Shown: piece after piece, positions 43,701 through 53,312 of the stretch
Position numbering within the stretch: the stretch's first letter is position 1
Layout: every line of letters starts with the position of its first letter
Source of the DNA: Bactericera cockerelli
Taxonomy: Eukaryota > Arthropoda > Insecta > Hemiptera > Triozidae
DNA: 64,000 nt
NCBI GenBank assembly: GCA_024516035.1
Contig: CM044963.1
Location: 29,076,748 to 29,140,747 of the forward strand
Reading direction: 5' to 3'
The notes under the pieces: generated by a model
What the model was told of the DNA's origin: nothing
The model's database searches: none
Seen by the model: the letters and a program-made list of their open reading frames with translations, nothing else
Program-made: the position numbers and the translations under genes

Positions 43701-44011
43701 ATGGGGAGGAGGGGCTGGGTTTGTTCAGGATCGACTCAGCGTACTTGATACAGCCACACATAGTATCCACGGTTTCCAAATCGCCATATCCAGTTGGGCG
43801 ATTAACATGGTGATCTAATTCCAACTGATTAATTTTATCCAATATGTTAGAATATTCAGCAAATTTTGAGTTGACTAAGAGAACTTTACGTTTGAATAAA
43901 GATTGATCATTAGGATTTTTAAGTTTTTTACTAAGATCATAAAGTTCTTGAAAGAAAAGAAAAGAGATAGTCTTTTTTATTGTTTAGCACTTTTAGTTCG
44001 TTTTCTGACAT
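40783..44011 (-). pseudogene. BEL/Pao gag-pro-pol, frameshifted and 3'-deleted
   Basis: Read from the ATG at 44011. The first frame breaks after about 20 codons near 43950. 43842-43303 is gag (DUF1759-like, ISSFSGNINDWPLF). 43245-42508 carries CX2CX3HX4C and CX2CX4HX4C knuckles and CTKCRLKHH. A one-base shift in a T run near 42530 separates this from 42515-41883, the protease; the active site reads LLDSGSMSNIL only across that shift. 41812-41282 is RT (KIRIVYDAGAKTSTGKSL, NGDITKMILQI, FGIKPSPYLA). 41274-41089 starts in the FMDD box. 40989-40783 holds the post-RT motif DPLGLIAPVVVFVKLLIKEL. Each break is small, so loss of function looks moderately recent apart from the missing 3' pol. Confidence 0.9.
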
Positions 44012-44214
44012 TGTGAATGAGACACTACTACGAATAGGTTTAAGTTCGAATAATTTTATTTTGAAGACACTACGAATTAAATGGTGTTGAGAAAAAAATC
44101 ACTTCTACGAATAGTTTTTGAAATATCTACAATTAGGTATGAAACTGCTACGATTTATTGTTGATTTCACTACGAATAAAGATATAAACGACAAAAGGAA
44201 CATGAAAGTATCCG

Positions 44215-44229
44215 GATTCCGAAGGACCA
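44215..44229 (-). promoter_or_regulatory. Primer-binding site of BEL/Pao copy 2
   Basis: The minus strand reads TGGTCCTTCGGAATC directly after the 5' LTR. Its complement ends CGAAGGACCA, which resembles the 3' end of tRNA-Tyr with CCA over about 10 bases and then diverges. It differs from the tRNA-Arg-like site of copy 1. Primer identity is tentative. Confidence 0.6.
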
Positions 44230-44568
44230 TGAAAAGAAAGGTGCCTTTCAAGGCCAAAAGGGCTGGTTACAAAAAAGAAAGAATTAAGTATGTTTATTGA
44301 AATCAACAGTTTTTTATTTAATAGGTTTCCAAAGTTTCACACAGCAAAATATATGATTGATTTTATGGTAAATATAGTGGTCAAAACTACGAAAAGGTTA
44401 AGAATTAAGTGACTTTTGGAGAGAGTGTTGAGAACACACGAATGGGAGAAAAGCTTCTGGCTAAATTTTCTTGTTCACAAATCAACAAATATTGTCGTTA
44501 TGGAAAGTCAGCTGATAAATTTGATAATGTTTTCTACACTCGCGCCAATTTAAAATGTGGCGCGAACA
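44230..44568 (-). repeat. 5' LTR of BEL/Pao copy 2 (339 bp)
   Basis: TGTTCGCGCC...CTTTTCA on the minus strand. It shares the block from GGGCTGGTTACAAAAAAG to CTAAATTTTCTTGT with the 3' LTR almost base for base. Intact. Confidence 0.92.
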
Positions 44569-44573
44569 TCAAA

Positions 44574-44801
44574 GGAATATGGAACTAGGGCCAAGAGGAA
44601 TCAGCGAGTGTGATGGAAATTAAAGAAGGAATGCAAAGAGATGTAAAAAAAAATGCTCTGAATTTATGTAAATATTACCGCCCTCTTTTTGCTCGCTCGC
44701 ATCTTTACATGTCAGAATATACAGGGTGAAACAGTTGAGCAGGTAAGTACAGGGTGTATCAGTTTTATTTTTTATTTATTTGACAAGATGTTCTTTACTT
44801 A
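44574..44801. other. Spacer with two short ACAGGGTG motifs
   Basis: TACAGGGTGAAAC at about 44720 and TACAGGGTGTATC at about 44750 resemble termini of the foldback elements. Nothing else seen. Confidence 0.5.
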
Positions 44802-45247
44802 TACAGGGTGGTCCAGAAAGTTTGCACCAAAATGATAGGGGTAATAAAAGAGACCATTTCCAACAAAAATATTCCCGGACATTTTCCTTTATTATTTTGT
44901 CATTTTCAAAATGGCGGCCAAAACGTGTGTTTTTCAAATACGTGCGTTCTGAACGTTGACAGCCTAAATGAGCATGATCATTAAAACATTGAACGGGTTA
45001 ATTTAACTTATTTTAATTAAAATTTTATTTTCAATTCAAAAATGCAATCCGTTTTTTTCTAGGTGGTACAGAAAAAAATAAAAAAATCAAAAGCCAACTA
45101 AAGTCGGAATATTTGAAAAACACACGTATTGGCCGCCATTTTGAAAACGACAAAAAATAAAGGAAAATGTCCGGGAATATTTTTGTTGGAAATGGTCTCT
45201 TTTATTACCCCTATCATTTTGGTGCAAACTTTCTGGACCACCCTGTA
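44802..45247. mobile_element. Palindromic (foldback) element, 446 bp
   Basis: Arms of about 140 bp, nearly identical in inverted orientation: TACAGGGTGGTCCAGAAAGT at the left and its complement ending at 45247. Both arms include CAAAATGGCGGCCAA. About 165 bp of unrelated centre. No coding. Termini share TACAGGGTG with the elements at 11861 and 60157. Confidence 0.9.
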
Positions 45248-45919
45248 TATAATTATGAATGATCCGTCAAAAGAAAAGAATTAAAGAAACGATTAGAAAA
45301 GAGATATCTAGGGCAAAAAGGAATTTATTTGAAATAACACAACATAATTATTTGAAATAATTTAAAGTTTCATGCCTTTTTGATACCATTAGCTTTACCA
45401 AGGGAGGTGTCAAGGGGTCATCTTTTTTTTTTACTTTTGTAAATAACTAGATCTATAGATTTAAAAAAAAAAAATGTAATAGGTAGTAGAGTGAGTGGTT
45501 GTACATTGTTAACAAAAAAATTCTTGAAATTTCTATCTAAATTTATATCTATCTTAATCGTATTATAAACCAATTATCAAGCATAAAAAAGCAGAAAGAC
45601 TACCATAGTAAAATTTAAGGCATCTTAGAACGTCTGGCTTCCAATTCTTTGATTGAAGGTTAGATATTATTTTATTGTTTTCTGAGATTCTAAAAGAGCT
45701 ACTTATTTGTGTTATTAATGTGACAGTTTTTGGTGGGGAGCAGCGACATTACGAGAGCTAATGCTAGTGCATCTGTAGTATATGTTATCTTCAACCAAGC
45801 AGCTACTGAAATTAACTGAAATAAATAAAAAATAAACTGAAATAAATAATAAAAAAAAGAGTTTTCTGTGAATTGAGGGCAACACACTCCTCGTGGTATG
45901 ACCATACTGTTGAATAATA
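45248..45919. other. AT-rich spacer, nothing recognised
   Basis: No supported feature. The 68-codon minus ORF at 45699 has no domain signal. Confidence 0.5.
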
Positions 45920-46125
45920 TTAATAATAATACTCTTTAGTGGAAGGTAACCACCAGGCGAGGTTAATGCTCAAAGCATTTTCTACCACCTAATCCTCAGA
46001 GTCTTATTATTTATTATGTGGTCACAAACTCAAATGAATGAGGAAAAATTCGTGCCTTGGGTGGGATTCGATCCATCCTACGCTACCTGGATTACCAGAC
46101 TAGCGCGTTATCCACTTGACCACTT
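45920..46125 (-). mobile_element. tRNA-derived SINE, family C, copy 4 (reference)
   Basis: Minus copy: GGAAGGTAACCACCAGGCGA, TACCACCTAATCCTCAGAGT, TTATTATGTGGTCACAAACT, GGGTGGGATTCGATCC, CTGGATTACCAGACTAGCGC, GTTATCCACTTGACCAC. Full length. Confidence 0.88.
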
Positions 46126-46640
46126 AAAAGCGACGTTAAACCATAATTCTTTTTAATAAAAATGGGACTGATTTAAAATATGTCACTAGCCAAAGTAAAA
46201 CAAATTTGAAAGTACCCAAAGTAGTAGAATAATTAAGTTCTTCAGAAGTTATTTCTCCGACACTAAAGTCGCATGCTTCTATTGTTGTCTCAAAAGAATC
46301 TCGCCATCGGTCAACTAACTTTAATGTTGCCTCAATTTCGCCTTTGGTTAAGTAGCCATACAGAACAGATCCTCCACATAAGGGTTGACTCTTTTATGCT
46401 ACAAAGCAAAATGACAAGCATGAACATGGAACAAAAGCAGGAAAAAGAACGTTTCTATCTGCAGATAATTCAAAGAACTGTTTATACAGGGTGGTGCGCA
46501 AGAACAGAAAGTAACAAAACAAGACATAAAATCATGTTTTTTTTTTATTTATAATTCTATGAATAATTATATAATTAAAAAAAGGAACTATGTAGGTAAA
46601 TTTACATTCCAAACAGAATAGGTAAAATTACATCCCAAGC
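46126..46640. other. Spacer, one ACAGGGTGG motif
   Basis: TACAGGGTGGTGCGCAAG near 46487 resembles a foldback terminus without a visible partner. The 93-codon ORF at 46273 has no recognised domain. Confidence 0.45.
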
Positions 46641-46829
46641 AACTCTACTATCACAAAACAAGGTGCCTGGTTCTCCAGGTACCTTAGTGTGATAGTATAG
46701 TGCATACTTATGTTATTTTATTCTATTAATTTTAAGTACTTTGTTATTTATTATGTTATTGTTATTGTTATGAAATTATGTACAAATAAAGCACAATTCT
46801 TGTTAAAAAAAAAAAAAAAAAAAAAAAAA
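46641..46829 (+). mobile_element. Retroelement 3' end: stem-loop, AATAAA and poly-A
   Basis: A two-tier hairpin (ACTATCAC 46647-46654 with GTGATAGT 46689-46696; AGGTGCCTGG 46661-46670 with CCAGGTACCT 46675-46684, one G-U pair) is followed by AATAAAGC near 46785 and about 25 A. Looks like a LINE 3'UTR or a retro-copied transcript. No coding sequence upstream was recognised. Confidence 0.6.
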
Positions 46830-47211
46830 TGAGACAATTTTGTTATTAATAAATAATAATCAGTTAAACGTGGAAAAAGAGAATTAAGGCACTGGGTTTT
46901 TTTTCTTCGACCCAAATTTCTCTTATGAAGAGTTTATTTTCCCTCAAGAAGGTTTTTTGATCTGTAAATCGTTCTCTTATAACCTGGTCTCTCTGATATA
47001 CAGTTCTCTTTTTTTAACCAGCGACCTCTAGATTACTAGATCGAAACGTTTTTTGAATGGTGTACTTTTTAAGATAACAAAGTATGACATCTGTAACATT
47101 TCATGATATTAATTCACCAAGAAAAGTTCTGGAAGATTTATTTTTGATCCAATATTTAAACTAATTTTAAAAAGAAAACCTAAAATAATAAATCTTTTTT
47201 CCCCTTTTGAA
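46830..47211. other. AT-rich spacer, nothing recognised
   Basis: No element or ORF supported. Confidence 0.5.
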
Positions 47212-47352
47212 GCTATCATATTTGTGTCACTCAACTACGACATATCACATCTACTCAAACTCGCTTTACTAAATCTACGCTGAACCCGGACTTGAACCAC
47301 CGACCTCCAGGTTACAAGTGCGCCGCCTTATCGATCAAACTATTGAGGTCAC
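47212..47352 (-). mobile_element. tRNA-derived SINE, family F (minus)
   Basis: ATCATATTTGTGTCACTCAA, CTCAAACTCGCTTTACTAAA, CGGACTTGAACCACCGACCT, CAGGTTACAAGTGCGCCGCC, TTATCGATCAAACTA. Confidence 0.87.
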
Positions 47353-47404
47353 TAATGGTTGTGATATTATAACACAAATAATTTCCATTGAAGATAATTA
47401 TTAG

Positions 47405-47492
47405 AAATTAATTCCTTCCACCTTCTGTATTTCTCTCTCTCTCTTTCTTTTCCTCCCTTTCTTTAATTCTTTTCCTGTTTTTCTCTATATCT
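47405..47492. repeat. CT-rich tract
   Basis: CTCTCTCTTTCTTTTCC run. Confidence 0.75.
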
Positions 47493-47697
47493 CTCATTAT
47501 TATTATTATTATTATTATACAATTCTTTATTAGATACAAAAGGACATAATGTACATACAAATAACAACAGTGAGAAAATGAAAAAAAAAAAAACAATATA
47601 TACAATAAAAATGAAAAAGAATAGAAAATATTTGAAAGCATATGTCCTAACTAAAGGGCGGAGTTATTGCCTACGGCAATCTCTTCCACCCAACCCT
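47493..47697 (-). mobile_element. LINE 3'UTR fragment (same family as 31055)
   Basis: (ATT)n tail, TTTATTAGATACAAAAGGAC, then AACTAAAGGGCGGAGTTATT, GCCTACGGCAATCTCTTCCA. The ATTGCC-GTA-GGCAAT stem-loop matches the one near 32900. Confidence 0.83.
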
Positions 47698-48203
47698 CAT
47701 TCTTCTTCCTCAGTCCTGTTTTTGTCTCTTTCTTATTCCTCGCTCCCTTTATCTCTCTTTCTTTCTCTCTCCCTCTTTCCTGGTTCTTTCCCGTTTCTAC
47801 AAAACTTTTTCTCACACTCGAACCTGTATATTTCAACAACAAAAAAAGAAAAAAATACCATGTCACAATTCTTCCATCTCTGTGTGTTCTGAACTTGTTG
47901 AATTTTTCATAACAAAGCAGAAGCTCATTGTGACCCCGAGGGACACTGTAGAATTTCGGCAGACTTTTAAGGGTGGTTCCATAATATTTTTCTCAAAAAA
48001 AAAATCTTTTTTTTTTACGAGAGAAATAAACAATAACTATTTTCTCTAGATAGGTCCTGGAGCAAATAAGCTCCTGAGCTCATTTCTACTTTCTTCATAC
48101 TATAATCAGGAAAGTATTGTATTCGTCGAACGTTTGACGTTTTTGTTTTTCATCAGTCACAGTTTTTCAATTTTTGGATGAATCATGGCCGTGTTTTCGT
48201 CCA
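47698..48203. other. Pyrimidine-rich then AT-rich spacer
   Basis: No element recognised. Overlapping ORFs on both strands are compositional. Confidence 0.5.
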
Positions 48204-48832
48204 TACAAAGGTGAGAAGGAAAGAGAAGAGGGGAAGAGAAGAGAGAAGAGAAAGAGAAGAGGAAAGAGAGAAAGAGAGAAGAGAAAGAGAAGAGAAAGAG
48301 AAGAGAAAGAGAAGAGAAAGAGAAGAGAAAGAGAAGAGAAAGAGAAGAGAAAGAGAAGAGAAAGAGAAGAGAAAGAGAAGAGAAAGAGAAGAGAAAAGAA
48401 GAGAAAGAGAAGAGAAAGAGAAAGAGAAAGAGAAGAGAAAAGAGAAGAGAAAGAGAAGAGAAAGAGAAGAGAAAGAGAAGAAAAGAGAAGAGAAAGAGAA
48501 GAGAAAGAGAAGAGAAAGAGAAGAGAAAGAGAAGAGAAAGAGAAGAGAAAGAGAAGAGAAAGAGAAGAGAAAGAGAAGAAAGAAGAGAAGAGAGAGAAAG
48601 AGAAGAGAAAGAGAAGAGAAACGAGAAGAGAAAGAGAAAGAGAAAGAGAAGAGAAAGAGAAGAGAGAGAAGAGAAGAGAAAGAGAAGAGAAAGAGAAGAG
48701 GAAGAGAAGAGAAAGAGAAGAGAAAGAGAAGAGAAAGAAGAAAGAGGAAAGAGAAGAGAAAGAGAAGAGAAAGAGAAAAGAAAGAGAAGAGAAAGAGAAG
48801 AGAAAGAGAAGAGAAAGTTAAGAGAAAGATGG
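48204..48832. repeat. Polypurine 12-bp minisatellite, about 630 bp
   Basis: GAGAAAGAGAAG-type units with 11 and 13-bp variants and no pyrimidine for long stretches. It creates long Arg/Glu/Lys and Ser/Leu/Phe ORFs in all frames. Long mirror-symmetric polypurine DNA can form triplex structures. Confidence 0.93.
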
Positions 48833-48889
48833 CACTTTCTTCCATCCAAACCTTAAAGGGTTGGGTGATAGGGCGATCAAAGAATAATT

Positions 48890-49287
48890 GAGAGAATGGA
48901 AGAGAGAAAAATAATACAGAGAGAGGGAGGAAGAGAGAGAGAGAGAGAGACAAATAATAAAGAGAGAGAGAGATAGGGATGGAAAGATAGAGAGAGAAGA
49001 AGAAATACAAAAGAAAAGAGAGAGAGAGAGATTGAACAATATGAACATCTTACCTTAGGGCTTCGGACATGTTGCTCTTTAAACTCTCTCTTTCCTTCTC
49101 CTTCTTTTTCTCTCACTCCCTCTCTCTCTTTCTTTCTTTCTCTTTCTCTCTCTCTCTCTCACTTTTTCTCTTTCTCACTCTCTATTTCACTTTCTTTATG
49201 TTGAGAGTGAAAGAGGAGGGAGATAAGGAGATAAAGAGATGATGAGAAAGAGAGAGAGGGAATATCAGAAAGAAAGGGTAGATAAAG

Positions 49288-49318
<31 letters not shown>

Positions 49319-49350
49319 GAGAGAGAAAGAGAGAGGAAATGAGAGAGAGA
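48890..49350. repeat. GA and CT microsatellites
   Basis: GAGAGA runs at 48900-49035, CT at 49080-49195, GA at 49200-49350. Confidence 0.85.
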
Positions 49351-49576
49351 GATGAAGGCCAAAAGGAATGTATTGCAGGATTTGATAATAATGAGTATCC
49401 TTTCTGTGTGTGACTGTGTCTGACATATCCCAGGCCTGGAGCCTTCTTGTCTACAAGTACTGGTTCAACCCACTCGGGTTGTAATTAAATATGTAATAAC
49501 ATAGGTATATTATGCTTCATTATATGTAAAGTCATTGGTCATGTTATACATTTACATATACTCGTATATTAATTAT

Positions 49577-49622
49577 GTAGTCACCGTGACCGAGTTAGTT
49601 AGCGCCCTAGGCATTGTTAAAA
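49577..49622 (+). mobile_element. SINE family A head fragment
   Basis: GTCACCGTGACCGAGTTAGT then TAGCGCCCTAGGCATTG only. The rest is absent. Confidence 0.75.
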
Positions 49623-49784
49623 TAATTATTTGTACTGTACAAAATGTCCATTTATATCTTATAAAATGTTGAATTATAGTAATACCTACATGAAGTTTTT
49701 GCTGGGAGAAAGCAAAGTTATTGCAATAAAATTGTTTGTTTTTATAAAAATAAAATAAAATATTTTTGTGGTGTTGTAGCTTCT

Positions 49785-49870
49785 AATCTGTGAGAAGTGA
49801 CAAAATACTTCCCATTTATGTGCTGGCTGTTAGATTCGAACCCGGGATCTTTCGCATGACCAGCGAGTTT
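49785..49870 (-). mobile_element. Family G SINE fragment (minus)
   Basis: AAATACTTCCCATTTATGTG and GATTCGAACCCGGGATC match inverted pieces of the element at 38925, with an internal deletion. Confidence 0.6.
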
Positions 49871-50361
49871 TTTTCCCGAAAACTAAAATCGGACTCAGTG
49901 GAGACAGATTAAAGGAATCCATTAATTCTTACAACCTGAAAAAAAAAAAAAAATATATTTGTTGGTGTAAAAAATAATGTGCGGATTTTTTTAACAAGGA
50001 AAAGAAAAAAGTTCGTACCTCAGAGAAGTCGACAAAAAAAAGGCAGACTTATGATAAATGTGAAGTTATATTACTCATTAAAAATTAAAACAAAAATAAG
50101 AAAGAAAAACACAAAGCCGTAAGAAAACCATAGGACACAGGATTAAATTTAAAAAAAAAGTAAAAGAAATTAAAACCAAAGTTTCGAAACTCTTTTAATC
50201 CTGGTAAAAAAAGGACTATGCTTCCTCGAGGAAATTGTAGTTTTCTTTTTGGAAAAAGTGGTAGTATGCCACTACAGCTTTGGAGTAGTAAGCCTTTCCA
50301 TTAGTAAGTCCGAATTATTGAAAAAAAAAGGCTCCAAGTTAGGGAAATTATTGAAAGTAGA
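49871..50361. other. AT-rich spacer, nothing recognised
   Basis: A-rich with homopolymer runs. No supported feature. Confidence 0.5.
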
Positions 50362-52894
50362 ATAATAATAATAATAATAATAATGAATTTATTTGTTTCT
50401 CTAATATACATTTAAAATTCTAATTTTCCCTCTAAGTACTCAGAGCACTTTTAGGGAATGGTTTTACATATCTTCTTTTTTTTTCTTCTTCTTCTTTTCT
50501 TTTTCTTCTTCTTCTTTGTATGTTTTTAGATAATCTTTTTTTTTTTTGTTATTGCTTTCTTCTGTTTTTCAATTATTACATTTCATTGTTGTTTTTCGAG
50601 TAAAATATTTGGATTTCTTTCTTCATGGCTCTCTTGTTTTCAATGTTTCTTAAATTTTCTGGTAGACAATTAAGTAGTTTTGGTATTTGGTGTTGAAAGG
50701 AAGTTTCTCCATATTTATTTTTAGTGTTAGGTATTTTAAATATATTATTCAACTTGTTTTTTAAATATTGAGTATGACTGTTCCATTTTAAGTTTTCACT
50801 AAACTGAATGCCAAGATATTTCATATTTTTTTCATTGCTCACTGTTGTGCAGTAACAAATAGATTTTGTATTTTTATCAATGCAAAGATTTTCATGGATT
50901 TGAATATTCAGGTTTGTTGTTTCTCTGAATCTAGTTACCATTGGATTTTGAAATAATATTGCAACGGTTTTTTCCTTGTTTAGAAATATATCTTTCTTGT
51001 GAAGCCAAATCAAAACTTTATCCATGTCTTCTTGTATTATTTTGTATACTTCATTCTTACTTTCGTGTATAAAATACAACAGAGTATCATCTGCATATTG
51101 TAGTATATTGGATTTTATACCTATATTATGTAGATCATTTACATATAGGTTAAATAACATCGGAGACAATATGGATCCTTGAATCAGTCCACAATTAATC
51201 AAGATTTCTTCACTTATCTCTTTTCCAATTTTGACATATTGTCTACGGTTATTAAAATAATTTTTGAAAAATATTTTTGTATTTTCTGTTATTCCCATTT
51301 TAATTAAAGTATCAATAATACTGTCATGATTTATGGTGTCATAAGCTTTTTTTAGATCTAGAGATAGTGTTAAACAGTATTTATTATCATTTAATGCCAT
51401 ATTTAGGTCTTCAGTATACTCATTAAGTAATGTACTCGTACTTCTGTTTTTCCTAAATCCATGTTGATTTCTATTCAATATATCATCTTCTTCAATATAA
51501 TTTGTCAATTGTTTAAGTATATGTTTTTCAAGTATTTTCAAAATTATTGACATTTGTGTTATTGGTCTATAATTAGTATATTCACTCTTAGAACCTTTTT
51601 TGTAAACGGGTGTTACATTTGCTTTTTTTAGTTGTTTAGGTATATCTTTTTCATTTAGAATTCTATTGATTATGGTTTCAAGTATTTCTCCTATACAAAT
51701 GATATTGTTTTTTATGTCTTTTGGTCTTATGCCATCATGTCCAGGTCCTTTATTAACATTGATTTCTTTTGTAATATTTAATAATTGGTTAAAATTAATG
51801 TTATTTATATCAAATAATTCTCTTTCATGTTGTTCTTCTGTGGCAAACTCTATATTTGAATGGAGAATTTCTTTTTCACTTTTTAATCTAATTATGTCCT
51901 GTTTAAAAGTTTTGTTAAAATTATTTGCTATATCATGCATGTTAAATGAACTACAGTGGAAATTGTTTTTTATAATTGTTTCATTATTTTTTCTTCTTTT
52001 GTTTGTAATTATGTCAATATTATTCCAAGTTTTCTTCATATCACCCTTACAACTTTTGAATAAATCAAAATTGTGTTTTCGTTTGGCTTGAGTGATCATA
52101 TTGTTCAGTTTGTTACGTATGTTTTTGAAATCTTTTTTTAAGTTTTCATTTCTGGAGTTTTTCCTCAATAATTTCCAAATTTCATTCTTCAATTTTATTT
52201 GATTTCGAATATCTTTCGTAATCCATGTGTTTCCTTCATATTTTTTCTTTATATTTATAAGTTTTGTTGATTTTTCGTATATGTCTTTCATAGTTTTTAC
52301 AAACATATCGTACAGAATTTCGGCTCCTTCAATCATTGTATTTACCTTTTCTTCGTCTATTGTTTTAATTTGAATTATTTGGTTTCCATTTTCTCTTCTA
52401 AAATTGTTAATTTTAGCATACACAAAATAATGATCTGCAATTTTCTCTCTTATGACACCTGATACATAACTATTCTTTGATCTAATATTTATGTGATCCA
52501 AACATGTTGACGATAGTTTATTATTAAGAATTTCCTCCCTTGTAGGTAGTTGTATAGAGTTATAAATTCCATTATTATATAGTGATTCTAAATATTTTTG
52601 ACTTGTTGATGTTTCTTCAATCGTGTTTATATTTATATCTCCAATTATAATTATGTCTTTGTTTTGATTTCTTTTATTTTTAATCCATCTGCTTAGTTCT
52701 TCAATAAACAATATTGGATTTAGTTTTGGGGGACGGTATATTATATTTAAGATAATGTTTTTCTTTTCAATTTCCAGTTCAAGATTTTCAGCATGTTTAA
52801 ATTTTCCAGTTGTCAATTCTTCAATGTTCAATTTTTCATTCACATAAACTGCTATTCCACCACCTTTTCCTTCTTTTCTTATAAATGTATACAT
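50362..52894 (-). mobile_element. LINE with long open EN-RT frame, 5'-truncated
   Basis: Minus-oriented non-LTR element. The 3' end is a (TTA)n tail (plus (AAT)n at 50362-50386) after a 190-bp 3'UTR. The 5' end stops within the endonuclease, next to a perfect inverted repeat at 52891-52925. Confidence 0.9.
50576..52894 (-). CDS. LINE endonuclease-reverse transcriptase, 772 codons open
   Basis: Residues 1-160 are the C-terminal part of an APE-type endonuclease: GKGGGIAVYVNEKL, NIIYRPPKLN, IIIIGDININ, and ADHYFVY near 160. A Lys-rich linker follows. RT begins near 385 with NKGPGHDGIRPKDIK. Motifs are PVYKKGSKSEYTNYRPI, LDLKKAYDTINH (A), GLIQGSILSPMLFNLYVNDL (B) and LQYADDTLLYF (C), then MKYLGIQFSENLKWNSH. 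After KLNNIFKIPNT it jumps to LLNCLPENLRNIENKRAMKK, so the usual C-terminal region between seems deleted in frame. The ATG at 52894 lies at the truncation point and is probably not the natural start. RT residues look intact. Very AT-rich codon use (Asn, Lys, Ile). Confidence 0.9.
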   Translation of the reverse strand: MYTFIRKEGKGGGIAVYVNEKLNIEELTTGKFKHAENLELEIEKKNIILNIIYRPPKLNPILFIEELSRWIKNKRNQNKDIIIIGDININTIEETSTSQKYLESLYNNGIYNSIQLPTREEILNNKLSSTCLDHINIRSKNSYVSGVIREKIADHYFVYAKINNFRRENGNQIIQIKTIDEEKVNTMIEGAEILYDMFVKTMKDIYEKSTKLINIKKKYEGNTWITKDIRNQIKLKNEIWKLLRKNSRNENLKKDFKNIRNKLNNMITQAKRKHNFDLFKSCKGDMKKTWNNIDIITNKRRKNNETIIKNNFHCSSFNMHDIANNFNKTFKQDIIRLKSEKEILHSNIEFATEEQHERELFDINNINFNQLLNITKEINVNKGPGHDGIRPKDIKNNIICIGEILETIINRILNEKDIPKQLKKANVTPVYKKGSKSEYTNYRPITQMSIILKILEKHILKQLTNYIEEDDILNRNQHGFRKNRSTSTLLNEYTEDLNMALNDNKYCLTLSLDLKKAYDTINHDSIIDTLIKMGITENTKIFFKNYFNNRRQYVKIGKEISEEILINCGLIQGSILSPMLFNLYVNDLHNIGIKSNILQYADDTLLYFIHESKNEVYKIIQEDMDKVLIWLHKKDIFLNKEKTVAILFQNPMVTRFRETTNLNIQIHENLCIDKNTKSICYCTTVSNEKNMKYLGIQFSENLKWNSHTQYLKNKLNNIFKIPNTKNKYGETSFQHQIPKLLNCLPENLRNIENKRAMKKEIQIFYSKNNNEM

Positions 52895-52925
52895 GGTGAA
52901 ATTTCGAATAGAAATTTCACCATGT
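52891..52925. repeat. Perfect 15-bp inverted repeat at LINE 5' junction
   Basis: ACATGGTGAAATTTC (52891-52905), loop GAATA, then GAAATTTCACCATGT (52911-52925). The left arm is LINE coding sequence, the right arm is its inverted copy abutting a SINE. Confidence 0.95.
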
Positions 52926-53128
52926 AATATAATAGTAATAATATCGCCTTATTTACACTGCCTGATTTGGACTACTGAGTCCCAATATTTCATCAGTAAG
53001 CCCAAGACGTATTATTATGTGCTTAAACTCCCAAGTGGGAGGATAACTTGTCTTGTCCAGGCTGGGTTTCGAACCCGCGACCGCTAGATTACCAGTCAGA
53101 CACCTTGACCACTGAAATACCGGGAGAG
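52926..53128 (-). mobile_element. tRNA-derived SINE, family B, copy 6
   Basis: ATAATATCGCCTTATTTACA, CATCAGTAAGCCCAAGACGT, GGGTTTCGAACCCGCGACC, GACCACTGAAATACCGGGA. Full length, minus. Confidence 0.88.
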
Positions 53129-53215
53129 AATTACCAATGTGTAAAGAAGCTGAAAAATGGCTTAAAGAATGGAAAAGACCTATTCTAGAAAAGATATAGG
53201 GAAATTATTTGCTGC

Positions 53216-53312
53216 AACAAATAAGCCTTGCAGTTCAACGAGGCAATGCTGCAAACGTTTTGGGTTGTCATCCAAATGTTGATGTCCTGAATAATGTTTT
53301 TTTTATCTATAT
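53216..53312 (+). pseudogene. Relic of LINE C-terminal domain
   Basis: Translates QISLAVQRGNAANVLGCHPN then VDVLNNVFF, matching RLSFAVQRGNVASVL...DVLGEVF in the element at 31275. A stop codon lies just upstream. About 30 codons remain. Confidence 0.68.

Larger units (their letters stand above)
39856..44568 (-). mobile_element. BEL/Pao LTR retrotransposon, complete outline but decayed
   Basis: 4713 bp including a later SINE. Minus-oriented, with an LTR at each end, a primer-binding site abutting the 5' LTR, and gag-pro-pol remnants from 44011 down to 40783. The internal region is about 3.8 kb against a usual 5 kb or more: pol stops soon after the post-RT region and no RNase H or integrase coding is visible. 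Frameshifts break the remainder. Confidence 0.93.
39851..44573. repeat. TCAAA target-site duplication flanking BEL/Pao copy 2
   Basis: TCAAA at 39851-39855 directly precedes one LTR and TCAAA at 44569-44573 directly follows the other. Five bases is the normal BEL/Pao duplication length. This fixes the element ends. Confidence 0.92.

Noticed and set aside
48157..49010. Arg/Glu/Lys-rich and Ser/Leu/Phe-rich ORFs of 215-275 codons on both strands
   Set aside because: Artefacts of the polypurine repeat, open in several frames at once.
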